Source of the DNA: Trileptium ribeirensis
Lineage: Eukaryota > Nematoda > Enoplea > Enoplida > Thoracostomopsidae
Length of the DNA stretch: 64,000 nt
Reading direction: 5' to 3'
Assembly (NCBI GenBank): GCA_030248225.1
Contig: JASANE010005042.1
Coordinates: forward strand, 33,285-97,284
Part shown: positions 46,633 to 58,480 of the stretch, piece by piece
How the letters are laid out: each line of letters starts with the position of its first letter
Position numbering within the stretch: the first letter of the stretch is position 1
Program-made: the position numbers and the translations under genes
Notes under the pieces: generated by a model
Seen by the model: the letters and a program-made list of their open reading frames with translations, nothing else
What the model was told of the DNA's origin: nothing
Database searches by the model: none

Positions 46633-47683
46633 ATGTCTGATACTCGACTTAATTTGGCTGATCGAATAACTGCAGTAAGACTGTATTCAGTTAACCAAAA
46701 TAGCCGTGAAGTTGTGCGACAATGGTCCCGGCATTCGTCTTCACAGCCCCATATCATAAAACTATTGCTTCAATTAATAAAAGGTTTGATCTAACAGGTT
46801 CCGTAGCTGACTTGCTCCGAACAGGGAGACCACCGACGGCATCTGGTGATGCTGCGATAGCTGATATTTCCTATCATTTTGACAATAGTCCGACAAAGTC
46901 AATTCGCCGTTGTGCTGTTGAAACCGGCATCAGCAAATCGACTGTTTTCCGAATTGTTAAAAGTCTGGGTCTAAAACCTTTTAGACCGACGTTAATTCAT
47001 GCTCTGAATGAGGATGATTATGATCGCAGGGTTGAATTTTGTGAAAAATGGCTACAGCGTCTCGACGATGATCCGGACTTAGCTGACGAAGTCATTTGGT
47101 CCGACGAAAGCAATTTTAAACTGAACGGCCACGTTAACCGGCATAATTGTGTTTATTGGCATGCAGAAAACCCTCATAACACTATCGAACACCATATGAA
47201 TGCCCCTGGTCTGACAGTATGAGTTGGCATGTGGTCTGCTGGATTTTTGGGCCGTTCTTTTTCGATGGTACTGTGAATGCAGACAACTATCTAATGATGC
47301 TGCGAAATGAATTTTATCCTAATATTCAACAGTTACCAAATATTGACAGGCTTCACTTTATGCAGGATGGCGCGCCTCCTCATTTTGCGATGGCTGTGCG
47401 CCGTTGGTTGGACGAAACCTTCCCTGACCGTTGGCTGGGGCGCCGAGGCCCTGTCGAATGGCCTGCTCGTTCTCCTGATCTAAACCCTCCTGACTTTTTT
47501 CTGTGGGGAGTATTGAAGGAGAAGGTATACAAACGCAAACCACAAACCCTGTTGTGCCTGAAAGAGGCTATATCGGAGGAGCTCTCCCTTCTGGAGCCTG
47601 ACATGGTTCGAAAAGTCTGCCGAAGTGTGCGTTTTCGACTGGAAGAATGCATTGATCTTGGAGGCGCCCAGGTTCGCACTTAG
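46633..47683 (+). pseudogene. Tc1/mariner transposase, DD41D type, broken
   Basis: It starts at ATG 46633 (MSDTRLNLADRITAVRLYS, helix-turn-helix start). It shifts frame near 46725 into HKTIASINKRFDLTGSV and the linker RTGRPPT. A second helix-turn-helix (SIRRCAVETGISKSTVFRIV) leads to the first catalytic Asp in VIWSDES. TGA at 47220-47222 replaces an expected Trp (GLTVWVG), and another shift follows near 47245 at a T run. The second Asp lies in HFMQDGAPPHFA and the third in RSPDLNPPDFFLWG. Forty-one residues separate the last two Asp, the DD41D spacing. Terminal repeats were not found, and the left flank is the C/A block. Confidence 0.88.
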
Positions 47684-49512
47684 GGTAAGTGTTATTCATC
47701 AAAAACCTAAGTTATATATGAGAGTACGTGCATACCAAAACGCTTTTAGATATGTTTATTATTTGCCGTGTTGGTCACTTTAATGCTGGGCGTTCCTATT
47801 GGTACTGAGCATTTTCAAAAATATCTTTTTTCGTAGCAAACATGTAATTTCGCACGCTAACCAAAACACCATTGTTGAGTTTTCTCGAATGGTGCCCAAA
47901 TCAGCCAAATTTCTGGCTTATGGCTTAGGCTCAGGCTTAAGGCTTTACTTGAGTGGACGTAGCTACTTAACTCATTAAAGAATTGAGCTGATTTTGAACA
48001 ACTACACTATCCCTTGTAATTGTGGTCCGAATGTACTAAGATTTTATAATTTACCGGGGTGTCTGGTTTCGTTACCGGCGTGTCCGTAGTATATCTTAAA
48101 AATATCACATGCAAACAGCCTAACATCTAATCTTTTATGGAAATTTGAGTTGATTCGGTTCACTTACAGCCTAGGTAGCAGCTACCAAATATAATAGCAA
48201 AACCCGCTAATATTAACCTGAAACAATTAATACGTTGTTTGACCCGAACAGGCGGCAGACGCATCTAGCAGAAGAGTAAGCCAAATATCTCGACCAATTG
48301 TTAAATTATTTGAGTTGCAACAAAATTTCACAAATTACGTAGCAAATGACCCAAATATTGTGTACACAGGTTATGCGATGTATTTCAATAATTTTTAATA
48401 AAATATCGAAATTATGATTTTAGAGTTGGTTAAAACGCCAACACATAACAACGTATTACCTAACGACCTGTGTAAATGCACTGTTTCGTATTGCACAAAA
48501 AGTGAACGCATAACAAACACATGTGTGAAGGGCTTAAATGGTTATCATATATATTTAGTTCACAATCTGATTGGGTTCGTGAAGTATACTTACTGCTGTG
48601 TGGTTGTTAAATAAATTTCAGCGTTATTGTATTAGTTTAGATCCACGCAGCAGTATTTTACTGATATCATGGCTACTAACAAGGTATTTTTCTATGAATC
48701 AAAAGAATACAGGCATTCATGTATTCAATAGATTGGCACACGTTTTGCGGGTTCCTGCTTTCGGTTATACGGGCAAGAGGAAATCGCTTGACACAAACCA
48801 CTCAAAGAGAGGAGCGATGTCCTAATGAGATTCGTGTTATCTTTTCCCATCAGAATTTGGTATAATACACTGTGTAACATAAGCAATGTGTCGATTATTT
48901 TCATTCACAAACGATACTATTTTAAGCTCTGCGGTGTTTCACTCCAGTGACATGATTCTGCTCAAACGAAACTCTAATTTGACGTTACAGTTTTCTTGTT
49001 AGCGCTCCATAAATGGGTGTAGATTAGCGATAAGCAGACCAAACGTATTCAACTGCCAAACCACTGGTAACAATGTATACTGCTACAAACACATTAAACT
49101 CGTCCTAAAAGTGAAAATGCAATTACTAAGTCTGTTTGCACTTGTTTGGAAAACTGACTGCTCGTAATTCCCTAAACGTAGAGATAATTTTGTAATTTTA
49201 CAGTTTACCTCATATTGTGTAAACATATCTGTGAAGTTTTAAGTAATCGTGGTCATATTTACTGGTTATAAAAGCATTATGGATAGCACTTTCGTCTCAT
49301 TATATGACAGTAAACTTTGGAGACTTTACTTTCATTTGCGATTTGCCTAATTGGATAAGAAGTTTAAACAGTTAAACTTCAAATTCAATCGTTGAAGTTA
49401 TAATATTTAATTGCACTAAAGTGAGACTTCTTCAGTTATTTACTCGAAGTCTCTGTTTGCGAAGACGTTCTATTTCAAATGTGCTATGCTATAAACATAT
49501 AAGCTTTTACAG
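47684..49512 (+). other. SDR intron 3, right part
   Basis: AT-rich. I searched for a segment encoding a Y-x-x-x-K ending in AAG or AAA before GT in phase 0 and found none convincing. Confidence 0.4.
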
Positions 49513-49737
49513 GCTGCTCTGAACATGGCAATGCGACGAATGGCAGTATTCTTTCGCAGAGAGAATGTTTTGGTCGCTAACTTTCATCCCGGTTGGGTGA
49601 AGACGCGAATGGGTGGCCCAAACGCTAAAATTACCACCGAAGAAGCAGTAGCATCGATGATTGCGACTGCACAATTGTGGAATTCCAATTCAACTGGTGG
49701 CTATTATGATCGTTTCGGTGAAGTTATTCCGTTTTGA
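49513..49737 (+). CDS. SDR last exon, C-terminal segment
   Basis: The acceptor is cttttacag at 49504-49512. The exon starts in phase 0 and ends at TGA 49735-49737. It reads AALNMAMRRMAVFFRRENV, then LVANFHPGWVKTRMGG, and ends GGYYDRFGEVIPF. Family proteins have (Y.x.SK)AALN directly before, so the active-site Lys should be the last codon of the missing exon. The ATG at 49525 is internal. ATTAAA at about 49748 could serve polyadenylation. Confidence 0.92.
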   Translation, partial: AALNMAMRRMAVFFRRENVLVANFHPGWVKTRMGGPNAKITTEEAVASMIATAQLWNSNSTGGYYDRFGEVIPF

Positions 49738-52700
49738 AAGACAGTTTGATTAAAAAAGAAATACAACCTCACACTGCATGTATGACATATATTGATGTAT
49801 TATACAAACCCATACATAACATGCTGCCGTGTTTAAATTCCTAGTAACCGTTGAATTTAAGTGCACAAAATTCGTGAATTGGCGTATTTTTTGTATTAAA
49901 CTTACAGCTCTATATAAAAATAATTACGATTGCTAATAATACGTTGAAGAAAATTTGCATAGTTGTGCCTTTTGCAAGGTTTCGCTGCACTAAAACTAAA
50001 TGTGCAACGCTAATCCTCTAAAGTTTTACCGAACATTGCTAGCTTTCAGTCATTTTTAGAAAATACTATTATTGCACTTTTATTTAAAATTAATATAGAG
50101 CAGGAGTTCATGTTTAGATTTTCCTTAAATAATACAGCCAAAACAGCGTGCTTTAATAAAATGCATTTTAAATATATTTCGTATTAAAATAGTTAAATGA
50201 ATAAATTAAATATTTTTTAATCATTTAGAACGCTCTATTTAAATTGGGATATTATAATATATTCTTCCCTGATATATAAACCGATCTGATATTTATTCTT
50301 TTGGATTTTACAAATTGAACTTCGGTATTTAGGGTGGTTGGGAGTTCACCATCCGAGGTCCTTCAGGGTGACATAAACGTTTTAATATTCCGAAGCTTTC
50401 TTTAATTCATTGCAGAGATACAGTATTTCAAGTTTAAACACTAGAGATATTTCGCTTTGCTTATATCATTATGGTGTAGTAACTGAAACTGATGTCCAGG
50501 TGTTGAATCGTCACATGGATCGGTGACCATATATATACACGATTGCGTTTTCTCCAATACCGTTAGTCCAGGTATTGAATCGTCACATGGATCGGTGACC
50601 ATATATATACACGATTGCGTTTTCTCCAGTACCGTTAATGTGCATTATAACAGCAAGTAACGTAAATTTCGATACGCCATAGGAAATGAGGGCAATTACA
50701 AATGATCTTTTCTATTATTGGAAACAAATCACACAGTTATAATTCACAAGCATACTAATTGCGATAACTATTAATACACACTTTCTATCTGCGGCGGCTG
50801 GCTGGAAGTAAATAATTTAACGCATCTCAATCAGTATTGTACTGAACATGTATTTTGTTCTTTGCACAATTTTTTCAATGCGGAATGTTTTCAGTTTTAT
50901 TATATTCGTTAACATTATGTTTTCTTCTCAGTTTGTCGGTGATGAATATTCATATAATATATTGTTAAGAAATCGAACTATAATTTAAAAATTCACTAAA
51001 AATAGCTTTCCATGAAATCAAATTTAAAAGAAGTTTCTTTAATTTTTCACTGCCAGGATATTGTTTTTAAATTCAAAGTGGATAATCGCTAACTTTTTGT
51101 GCACCGAAGGCATTTGTTCTCACAATAAATAAAGTTGGAAAGAATACGGGCCACTAGACTTGAACTCTTGGATAATCGCTAACTTTTTGTGCGGTGAGTG
51201 CAATTGTTCTCACAATAAAGTTACTCAAACAGGTTTTTGTTACATGGATTGTCTTGTTTGTAACAATAGATTAAATTATTGCATGCAATCTTGTACATTT
51301 ACTGCAAGTCGCAATAAGAATAGGATCGCGATACAGGAACAATGATCTGTTTAATATACATGAGACGACGTGGCTTTTCAAAATTTGGCATTCGCATGTT
51401 CAGCAGTTTGAAAGAACACCAGCAGACCAGTTTTAAGTATAGTTTAACATCAGCAGGACTGCAATGTTGCATGTACACTTCAGCAGTTATGGTACAGTTT
51501 CATAGAAATTTGAACTGATAAAAATCGATTTTGAACTATGCCAGATTATTAGAAATTTTAAGCGTTCATTGAATATCCTTTATGCCTGTCATTTTAATAT
51601 ATCTCTTAAAAGCTCGGAGCTACTTTAAGATTTATTAGTGCTTCTGGGTATCTTTGAACAAAGCCGAAGTTTTGGAATAATTAACCGATATCCAAACAAC
51701 CGTTTCAGCTTTTGATGTAAACCGGCTTGTTAATATCTTGTCATACGTTAGGTGATGAGTTGTCATCGATTATTAATGCAGATTGAATAGGCAGTGGAGC
51801 AGAAAACGTTGCACTGATAATATATAACAGCAGTATATATGTGTTATCACTATGGCCGTATACCCGATAAAGGATCTATATTATAGGTGTCGAAGATCTG
51901 TCGGGGCCTACGGGTTGTCGATGGTCGGTGGAGGTGAGTTCGTCGGGGGAAGTCATCAGTGCGGCAGACGCTCACCCGTGCTCCCCACCCGACAATTTTT
52001 CCGATTTTACCCAAATTTTTGCCCATTTTACATCAAATTTTGCAAACTTTTTGCCCAGTTTTTGCTAAAATTTTTCGCTCGCCGTATGTTTTGTGGCTAT
52101 TGTGATATAACTAAACAGCTGGTTAAAACTCATTCATGTCTTTAATATGAGCTAACCGGCTGGATTCCATATGCGTTTCTTAAATACTCAGTATCTTTCG
52201 GTGGTAACATATTTTACGTCTCCATTGTTAAAGACGTTAACCGTAGTGGCCGAATGTAGATCGGTTCACATTGCAAAGACATAAAATATGGGGCAGGATA
52301 AGGCTTCGAAATGACATCGGTTCTGAAATTTCTACTTAAAACCTTGAACTTTATTTGTATTTTAATAAAAAGTCCGTCTTTATTTGTTCCGTTGCTTCGG
52401 CGCTTAAAACTTTATATATATTACATATATAAGCAGTTTGTCATCTTGCCCGGAAACCTCGTTTTTGTTTCTCATAGCCATCAGGATGTGATATTGTTTT
52501 TGACTATTCTAGTATTGTACGCACAGTACGTTATGCAAGGGTGGGAATGTATTGACGTTTCATACTGCCAGGTCGTTGTAATTAAATTCAGCGTACACAA
52601 GTTAAAAATCTAAAAAAACATAAGTCCAGTTTTAATCTCGTACATTGACGTCGAGTCGCACTTCAAAACGGCGAATGACCTGCAATTCAATTAAGCCATT

Positions 52701-54464
52701 GGACGCAACGCAAAATGTCGCAACAAGTCTGAAGCATTAGCGTATACATTAAGCTTACAAATCTGTACATTAGTAATACATTACCTTATATTACAACAAA
52801 ATATAAGATGGTTGTATGTAAAGAATTCAACACGTTGCATTAGCTGACAGATAGCTTTATAAACCAAATCGTGTTGCTTACAACTTATGTATGCAAAGGT
52901 CGACTTGTTGAGGTGCGTTAATGAGTCGCGGCTGGTCCTTGGTTCCGTCTGCAGCAGTTCCGGCTGTTCAATTTGTCCCGATTTTTTGTTCGTTAGGTAA
53001 ACAGTTAACAGCGGTTAACTGTGTGACGTTAACTTTTTGCAGCACACGTTTTTTGCGAGTATGAATCCATTTTTTCGAAATTGGAAGAGTTTTAATCATC
53101 AGAAGCTGGTATGCTTTTCAGCGAAATCATAATTCAGTCCATATTGTATCATTAGTTTCTTCATCTCAGTTTTTCCGACAGTCTTAAACTGTCGTTTCTA
53201 GAAACAGTTTAATTTGTGTTATGACATTTTAAGAACAAATTGTCATAAACAAAACTTATTATATGCCTTGTCTTATTGCATATTCGTAACATTGTCTTGT
53301 TCTTCTACTTGTAGTCGTCAAGAACCAGCTATGACAACTGTAAGTGTTTACTGCATTGTCATAGAAATGATCCGTTTCGCTACATGTAGAGCACAGACGG
53401 TAGAAATTCGCACAAAATACATGTCTCATTCAAACAATTTCAAACATTCTTTTATATTTTACCGACGTGTTATCAAGGGCATCACATTAATATCTAGTGT
53501 CAGGTCTACTTGGAGCAGCAAGTCAGATCTTTTATGATTTACCGACGGGTTATCAAGGGCATCACATTAAAATTTTACAGTGTTAGATCTACTTATAGTA
53601 GCAATTTTCACTGGAATCTATTTGCATATTTAGGGGCAGGTGAGGGAGCCTGGACCTCTCGATATCTTGCAGACCATACCTCAAAAAATACACTTCTATT
53701 GTACTTGCATACTAAAATAGGTATTGGAGCCTGCAAATATTAAAAATATTAAGTATTGCCCCCAAAATATTAAGAACGGATTTGCGCCAACTTCAGTTCA
53801 TGTAGATATCACACATTGATATTTCCACAACATGTAGTTTCACTTAAGAATTAATTTACGACGTGAAATATTTTTATTTGATTAATAGATTAAGCGTTCG
53901 GCATGTTAAAATATCAGATAATATATTTATAGTTAATGAAATATTGTTATTCGCCGTAAATAGCTGATAAAATAGGATAATATATAGTCGTATACAGAGG
54001 ATTCGGGCGTAGTACGTGGTTCCATAAGTTGCGGAAGCTAAGAAGCGGAAGTTGGGTATCTACATATGCGCTGCAGTATGGACGTAGCAAAATTTGCCGA
54101 CCTGAGTTTATGTTGCACTACATGCGGGTACCTGGCGTCAACAGTGCCACAGCAGCAGTGAAATAGAAACCCAAATATTTCGGCAAATTTAGCATCATAT
54201 ATACTATCTTGTGTAGGTAGGTGATTCGACTTTGATTATTTAGTTTGCGTTGCATGCAGACACCTGGCGTCAACAATGCCACAGCATGTAGCGCTTAGAC
54301 ATACCAAAAATTTTGTACAAACTTAATCACATACGCACCCACCTTGGGTGTACGTGGTAAATGAATCGCATTAAGAAGATAAAATATACTGAAATGAATG
54401 AATAAATAAAAGAATTATTTTACTTAGTCGTTGCTTATGCCAATGGATTTGTATAGTATCGTAG
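49738..54464. other. Intergenic AT-rich DNA with small duplications
   Basis: Holds the two-copy repeat at 50494-50638. It also has an imperfect duplication (about 51079-51135 and 51169-51224, sharing gataatcgctaacttttt and ttgttctcacaataaa) and another at about 53458-53605 (ttatcaagggcatcacatta). The open frame 52311-52613 is hydrophobic but has no family motif. Confidence 0.4.
50494..50638 (+). repeat. 72-bp unit, two tandem copies
   Basis: Two near-identical copies of a unit running gtccaggt.ttgaatcg to tctcca.taccgtta, each holding accatatatatacacgat. Only about three substitutions differ, so the duplication is young. Confidence 0.93.
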
Positions 54465-54728
54465 TCATTTTTTCACCGGCTCGGCAGACGTAATCGAAAC
54501 ATAGTCGAGAGCGAACGTGTCGTGATAGCGATTACCTGAAAACGAGACTTGCTCGTTTTTCTTTGTGGTGAACGAGCCATAGAAATATCCGTAAGCATAA
54601 TATTGAACAACAAGTTTCGTCTTCGTCGTTTGTCGTTCGCCGTTCGTCTTGATCATTTTAATTTTGAAATTTTTGATCGTTATATTTGTTGCTTCGTTGT
54701 AATTTATTTCTGTTGTCGGCATAACCAT
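54465..54728 (-). CDS. Hypothetical 87-residue protein or exon
   Basis: Minus-strand frame from ATG 54728 to a stop at 54465-54467. It encodes a Thr/Lys/Tyr-rich protein (MVMPTTEINYNEATNI...) with an aromatic run VVQYYAYGYFYGSF and a NRYHDTFALDYVSI segment. Alternating polar and aromatic residues suggest beta strands. A tgctttag acceptor-like site lies just before the ATG, so it could be an internal or last exon. I do not recognise the family. It lies 1.1 kb from the 131-bp satellite, on the same strand as the 167-residue frame beyond it. Confidence 0.4.
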   Translation of the reverse strand: MVMPTTEINYNEATNITIKNFKIKMIKTNGERQTTKTKLVVQYYAYGYFYGSFTTKKNEQVSFSGNRYHDTFALDYVSITSAEPVKK

Positions 54729-55854
54729 TTTCCCTAAAGCATTATTACTATTTCACGTCGGCATTGCGACGATTAAACGTTGAGATAATTTTGTAGTTTA
54801 AAAATTTTATTACAGTATTATATCCTAATGAATGGAATTGGTGGATTTACGATGATGTAATATATCAATCTGAAAGTTCCTCCTGTGCCTCCGACAGGAA
54901 ATATTGAATACGTTTTAGGCGGAATCAACGGCGGAGCGCGAATGTACTTCTGTACGAAAGCATATGACAATCATGCATAGTTCAGCCAATTTCGAACGAA
55001 ATTTGTGCCCCAATATTAGGTTTTGTCGGATATCATCATGCCCCAAGCGTCAGCCATACACCTGTTTTCTTCCGAATATCAACGGAACGTACAATAGTGG
55101 CAAAAAATTAGGAGAAATCACTCGAATTCTTAACCGTAACTCATAAAATGAACATCAGTAATACGCATTTATCTTGTAAAGCTTTGAATACGCTTCTACG
55201 TCTACACAGCCATTTGGCACTCTTGTTTTTCCCAAATGTTCCGGTTATATCCGCACAATATTGCCCCATTCGGACTGCGATTTGTAAGATTACGATTTAG
55301 TTTAATTGAAATTTAACTTTAAGTAATCTATCATTAAGAACGCCCTCTTCTTACGTAGATTTCTGAGAAACGTCACATCACTCTGTATTAGAGATAAATA
55401 TAAGGTTGCGTGTGTATTTGATATTGCTTTTCCGAAAAACTCCTGTTCTTGTGCTGTGCTTTATGACGCAAATTAACAGTTACTTACTGCAACAATTATG
55501 CTCTACTCCAATTTTTGTAAATGCACAGAACCTATTTCTAGCTAAAAGAATTAGCATTGTGCGGGGCTAGAACAGTCGTTCTAATTATCAGTTTCTAAAG
55601 CTGTATGACCGTTTTTAGCTTTGTATTGTTCACATGGAAAGTTTCATACAACAAATATATACTCTAAATTGAAAAACTGAAAATAAATTATTATTCACAT
55701 TTTTTAATTTAACTGGCTTTACTACACGGAGCACTATACTATGTCCATTGCGTTAAACGTCTTACATATAAAGTGCGATATTAGGTGGCCAATCTGCAGG
55801 GTGCAATAAATCTTATTCTAATCTTATGTGTAAAATAGATGGGTCAAAATCAGT
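54729..55854. other. Spacer between a hypothetical gene and the 131-bp satellite
   Basis: AT-rich; the short open frame 54964-55146 has no recognisable features. Nothing else seen. Confidence 0.3.
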
Positions 55855-57267
55855 GTTTTATTGACAGCTATTATAATCACCCAAAATTCGCTCTTTCGGC
55901 TTTGATTACAAAGGTTTTCGAATTCCTATCTGAAACACCTAATCAACTGCATGAATTTATTGACAGCTATTATATGTTTTATTGACAGCTATTATAACCA
56001 CATACTTTCACCCAAAATTCGCTCTTTCGGCTTTGATTACAAAGGTTTTTTTAATTCCTATCTGAAACACCTAATCAACTGCATGAATTTATTGACAGCT
56101 ATTATATGTTTTATTGACAGCTATTATAACCACATACTTTCACCAAAAATTCGCTCTTTCGGCTTTGATTACAAAGGTTTTCGAATTCCTATCTGAAACA
56201 CCTAATCAACTGCATGAATTTATTGACAGCTATTATATGTTTTATTGACAGCTATTATAACCACATACTTTCACCCAAAATTCGCTCTTTCGGCTTTGAT
56301 TACAAAGGTTTTCGAATTCCTATCTGAAACACCTAATCAACTGCATGAATTTACTGACAGCTATTATATGTTTTATTGACAGCTATTATAACCACATACT
56401 TTCACCCAAAATTCGCTCTTTCGGCTTTGATTACAAAGGTTTTCGAATTCCTATCTGAAACACCAAACCAACTGCACGAATTTATTGACAGCTATTATAT
56501 GTTTTATTGACAGCTATTATAACCACATACTTTCACCCAAAATTCGCTCTTTCAGCTTTGATTACAAAGGTTTTCGAATTCCTATCTGAAACACCCAATC
56601 AACTGCATGAATTTATTGACAGCTATTATATGTTTTATTGACAGCTATTATAACCACATACTTTCACCCAAAATTCGCTCTTTCGGCTTTGATTACAAAG
56701 GTTTTCGAATTCCTATCTGAAACACCCAATCAACTACATGAATTTATTGACAGCTATTATATGTTTTATTGACAGATATTATAACCACATACTTTCACCC
56801 AAAATTCGCTCTTTCGGCTTTGATTACAAAGGTTTTCGAATTCCTATCTGAAACACCTAATCAACTGCATGAATTTATTGACAGCTATTATATGTTTTAT
56901 TGACAGCTATTATAACCACATACTTTCACCCAAAATTCGCTCTTTCGGCTTTGATTACAAAGGTTTTCGAATTCCTATCCGAAACACCTAATCAACTGCA
57001 TGAATTTATTGACAGCTATTATATGTTTTATTGACAGCTATTATAACCACATACTTTCACCAAAAATTCGCTCTTTCGGCTTTGATTACAAAGGTTTTCG
57101 AATTCCTATCCGAAACACCTAATCAGCTGCATGAAATTATTGACAGCTATTATATGTTTTATTGACAGCTATTATAACCACATACTTTCACCCAAAATTC
57201 GCTCTTTCGGCTTTGATTACAAAGGTTTTCAAATTCCTATCTGAAACACCTAATCAACTGCATGAAT
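55855..57267 (+). repeat. 131-bp satellite, about 11 units
   Basis: The unit is about 131 bases (first step 132) and carries two copies of tttattgacagctattata separated by a tgt spacer, then ttcacccaaaattcgctctt and tcctatctgaaacacctaat. Successive catgaat words lie near 55951, 56083, 56214 and 56345. The first unit has only one tttattgacagctattata copy and a variant join. Scattered substitutions and short indels separate the units. Confidence 0.97.
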
Positions 57268-57506
57268 ACTGAGCCAAAACTTTGAAAACATATAGTTGGT
57301 ACATACTAGCATGTTATGATATAAATCAACCGTGGAAAAGCAATACAGGCAGTACTGTTCTCATTGACGTGCAGAAGCATGCACTTTACCCTTTCTTGAT
57401 GTTAAATTTCGCTTCGACTGAATGGCCAATTAGTAATTTAGTTTAGGACGCTCCTGGTATTCATTATTTTTAGGGCTACAATTAAACATTGTTTGACCAA
57501 AGCTAG

Positions 57507-58010
57507 CTAAACATTACCTTTCGCAATCCATTTGACTTTTTCGCCGGCATCGTCTTTCGCAAATCCGCTGCCCTTCAGCTTGCCTTTGTCTTTCTTGATT
57601 ACGCCACATCCATACCCACCCATTCCAACATGGTCGTCCTCTTTTGGCATTTCTTTCGAATTCGGGCAACGAACGGTCACATGAGTTGCATAAATACAGC
57701 CTTCGCCGCATTTTCCCTTTACCTGAACATACCGCCCAGCAACAACGCCTTCACCGGTCCAAGAATTGTTTTCTAGATCCATCTCACCGCTGAAATAGGG
57801 AGCGATGTAATCATCTCCGCGCATGCTGTAGTTGGCATAAATTTGCCCCGTTACTGTGTGGTAATAGTTGCCCGCATGCATATTAAAATTTCCAATAGAA
57901 ACGTCGTCAGATCCCTGTTCTTCTGTATTCATTGATTGGTCGTCTATGTAATACGAACCAGCAACATCGCTCAGCTTCGGACCCATTGATATATTTTTTG
58001 TCACAAACAT
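57507..58010 (-). CDS. Hypothetical 167-residue Gly/Lys-rich protein
   Basis: Minus-strand frame from ATG 58010 to the stop at 57507-57509, with a possible later start at Met 9 (MGPKLSDVAGSYYIDD). The composition is coding-like. The middle reads NYYHTVTGQIYANYSMRGDD, then YFSGEMDLENNSWTGEGVV and a Cys-containing part (KGKCGEGCIYATHVTVRC). The C-terminus is Gly/Lys-rich and ends VKWIAKGNV. It has no membrane span and no clear signal peptide, and the pattern suggests a beta-rich soluble domain. I do not recognise a family. It sits between two satellites (131-bp and 263-bp) and is the longest uninterrupted frame in the window. It could be a single-exon gene or a last exon. Confidence 0.6.
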   Translation of the reverse strand: MFVTKNISMGPKLSDVAGSYYIDDQSMNTEEQGSDDVSIGNFNMHAGNYYHTVTGQIYANYSMRGDDYIAPYFSGEMDLENNSWTGEGVVAGRYVQVKGKCGEGCIYATHVTVRCPNSKEMPKEDDHVGMGGYGCGVIKKDKGKLKGSGFAKDDAGEKVKWIAKGNV

Positions 58011-58480
58011 TCCTTCAAGTAGTAAAATAGAAAAAGAATATTGTTAACAAATTATTGATATATGTACTTCACATTAAAGTTGGGTTTATCTTTGGTAATA
58101 CCAAGCATTCACTCGTCATAAAGTAGGTTTGACCTTCCAGCTCCGGGATTCAAAGATAGATACAACCACCTGTTGTTCCAGGTTGTAAGCAAGGGCAATC
58201 ATATGTCAATCAGCAGACTGCAACAGTTTATGTAGTTGCTTTTCTAAAATTGACAGAGTTTCTGTAGTAGCTTTTTCCTAAATACTGTCACATCACAGTG
58301 TGCAGCGAACGCAACATTACTTCAAGTAAGCTACACCATAAAAACGTGCCAAATTACAAATCAATGTTTGTTAATTTAGTGCCGTAAGATAAAAATCATC
58401 TTGTTTCTCTTGGTTATTACAAATATGGACAGTTTTATTACATCAAAATCTACCGCTTATGAACGGATGGGCGAATATCC
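58011..58480. other. Presumed upstream region of the 167-residue gene
   Basis: AT-rich spacer between the ATG and the 263-bp satellite; no clear promoter element identified. Confidence 0.3.

Larger units (their letters stand above)
37888..49737 (+). other. Short-chain dehydrogenase gene (C-factor/sniffer type), 4 exons seen, one missing
   Basis: Gene model: exons 37888-38052, 39394-39463, 43355-43548, an unseen exon, then 49513-49737. Phases agree at every visible junction (0/0, 1/1, 0, 0). The protein has the NAD(P)-binding TGTNRGMG motif, a TCR segment, an L-DV segment, the NNAG motif and the C-terminal HPGWVKTRMGG. This places it with C-factor/sniffer-like carbonyl reductases, cytosolic NADPH-dependent enzymes acting on carbonyl compounds. 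The expected segment between the NNAG exon and AALNMAM (about 45-60 residues with the catalytic Ser and Y-x-x-x-K) was not located in 43549-49512. The N-terminal Met exon is also not found. The intron that should hold the missing exon contains a DD41D transposase. Confidence 0.85.

Noticed and set aside
52311..52613. 100-residue hydrophobic open frame
   Set aside because: No family motif and composition expected from AT-rich DNA.
55951..56196. 81-residue open frame in the 131-bp satellite
   Set aside because: It is a chance frame through repeat units and repeats itself with the unit.
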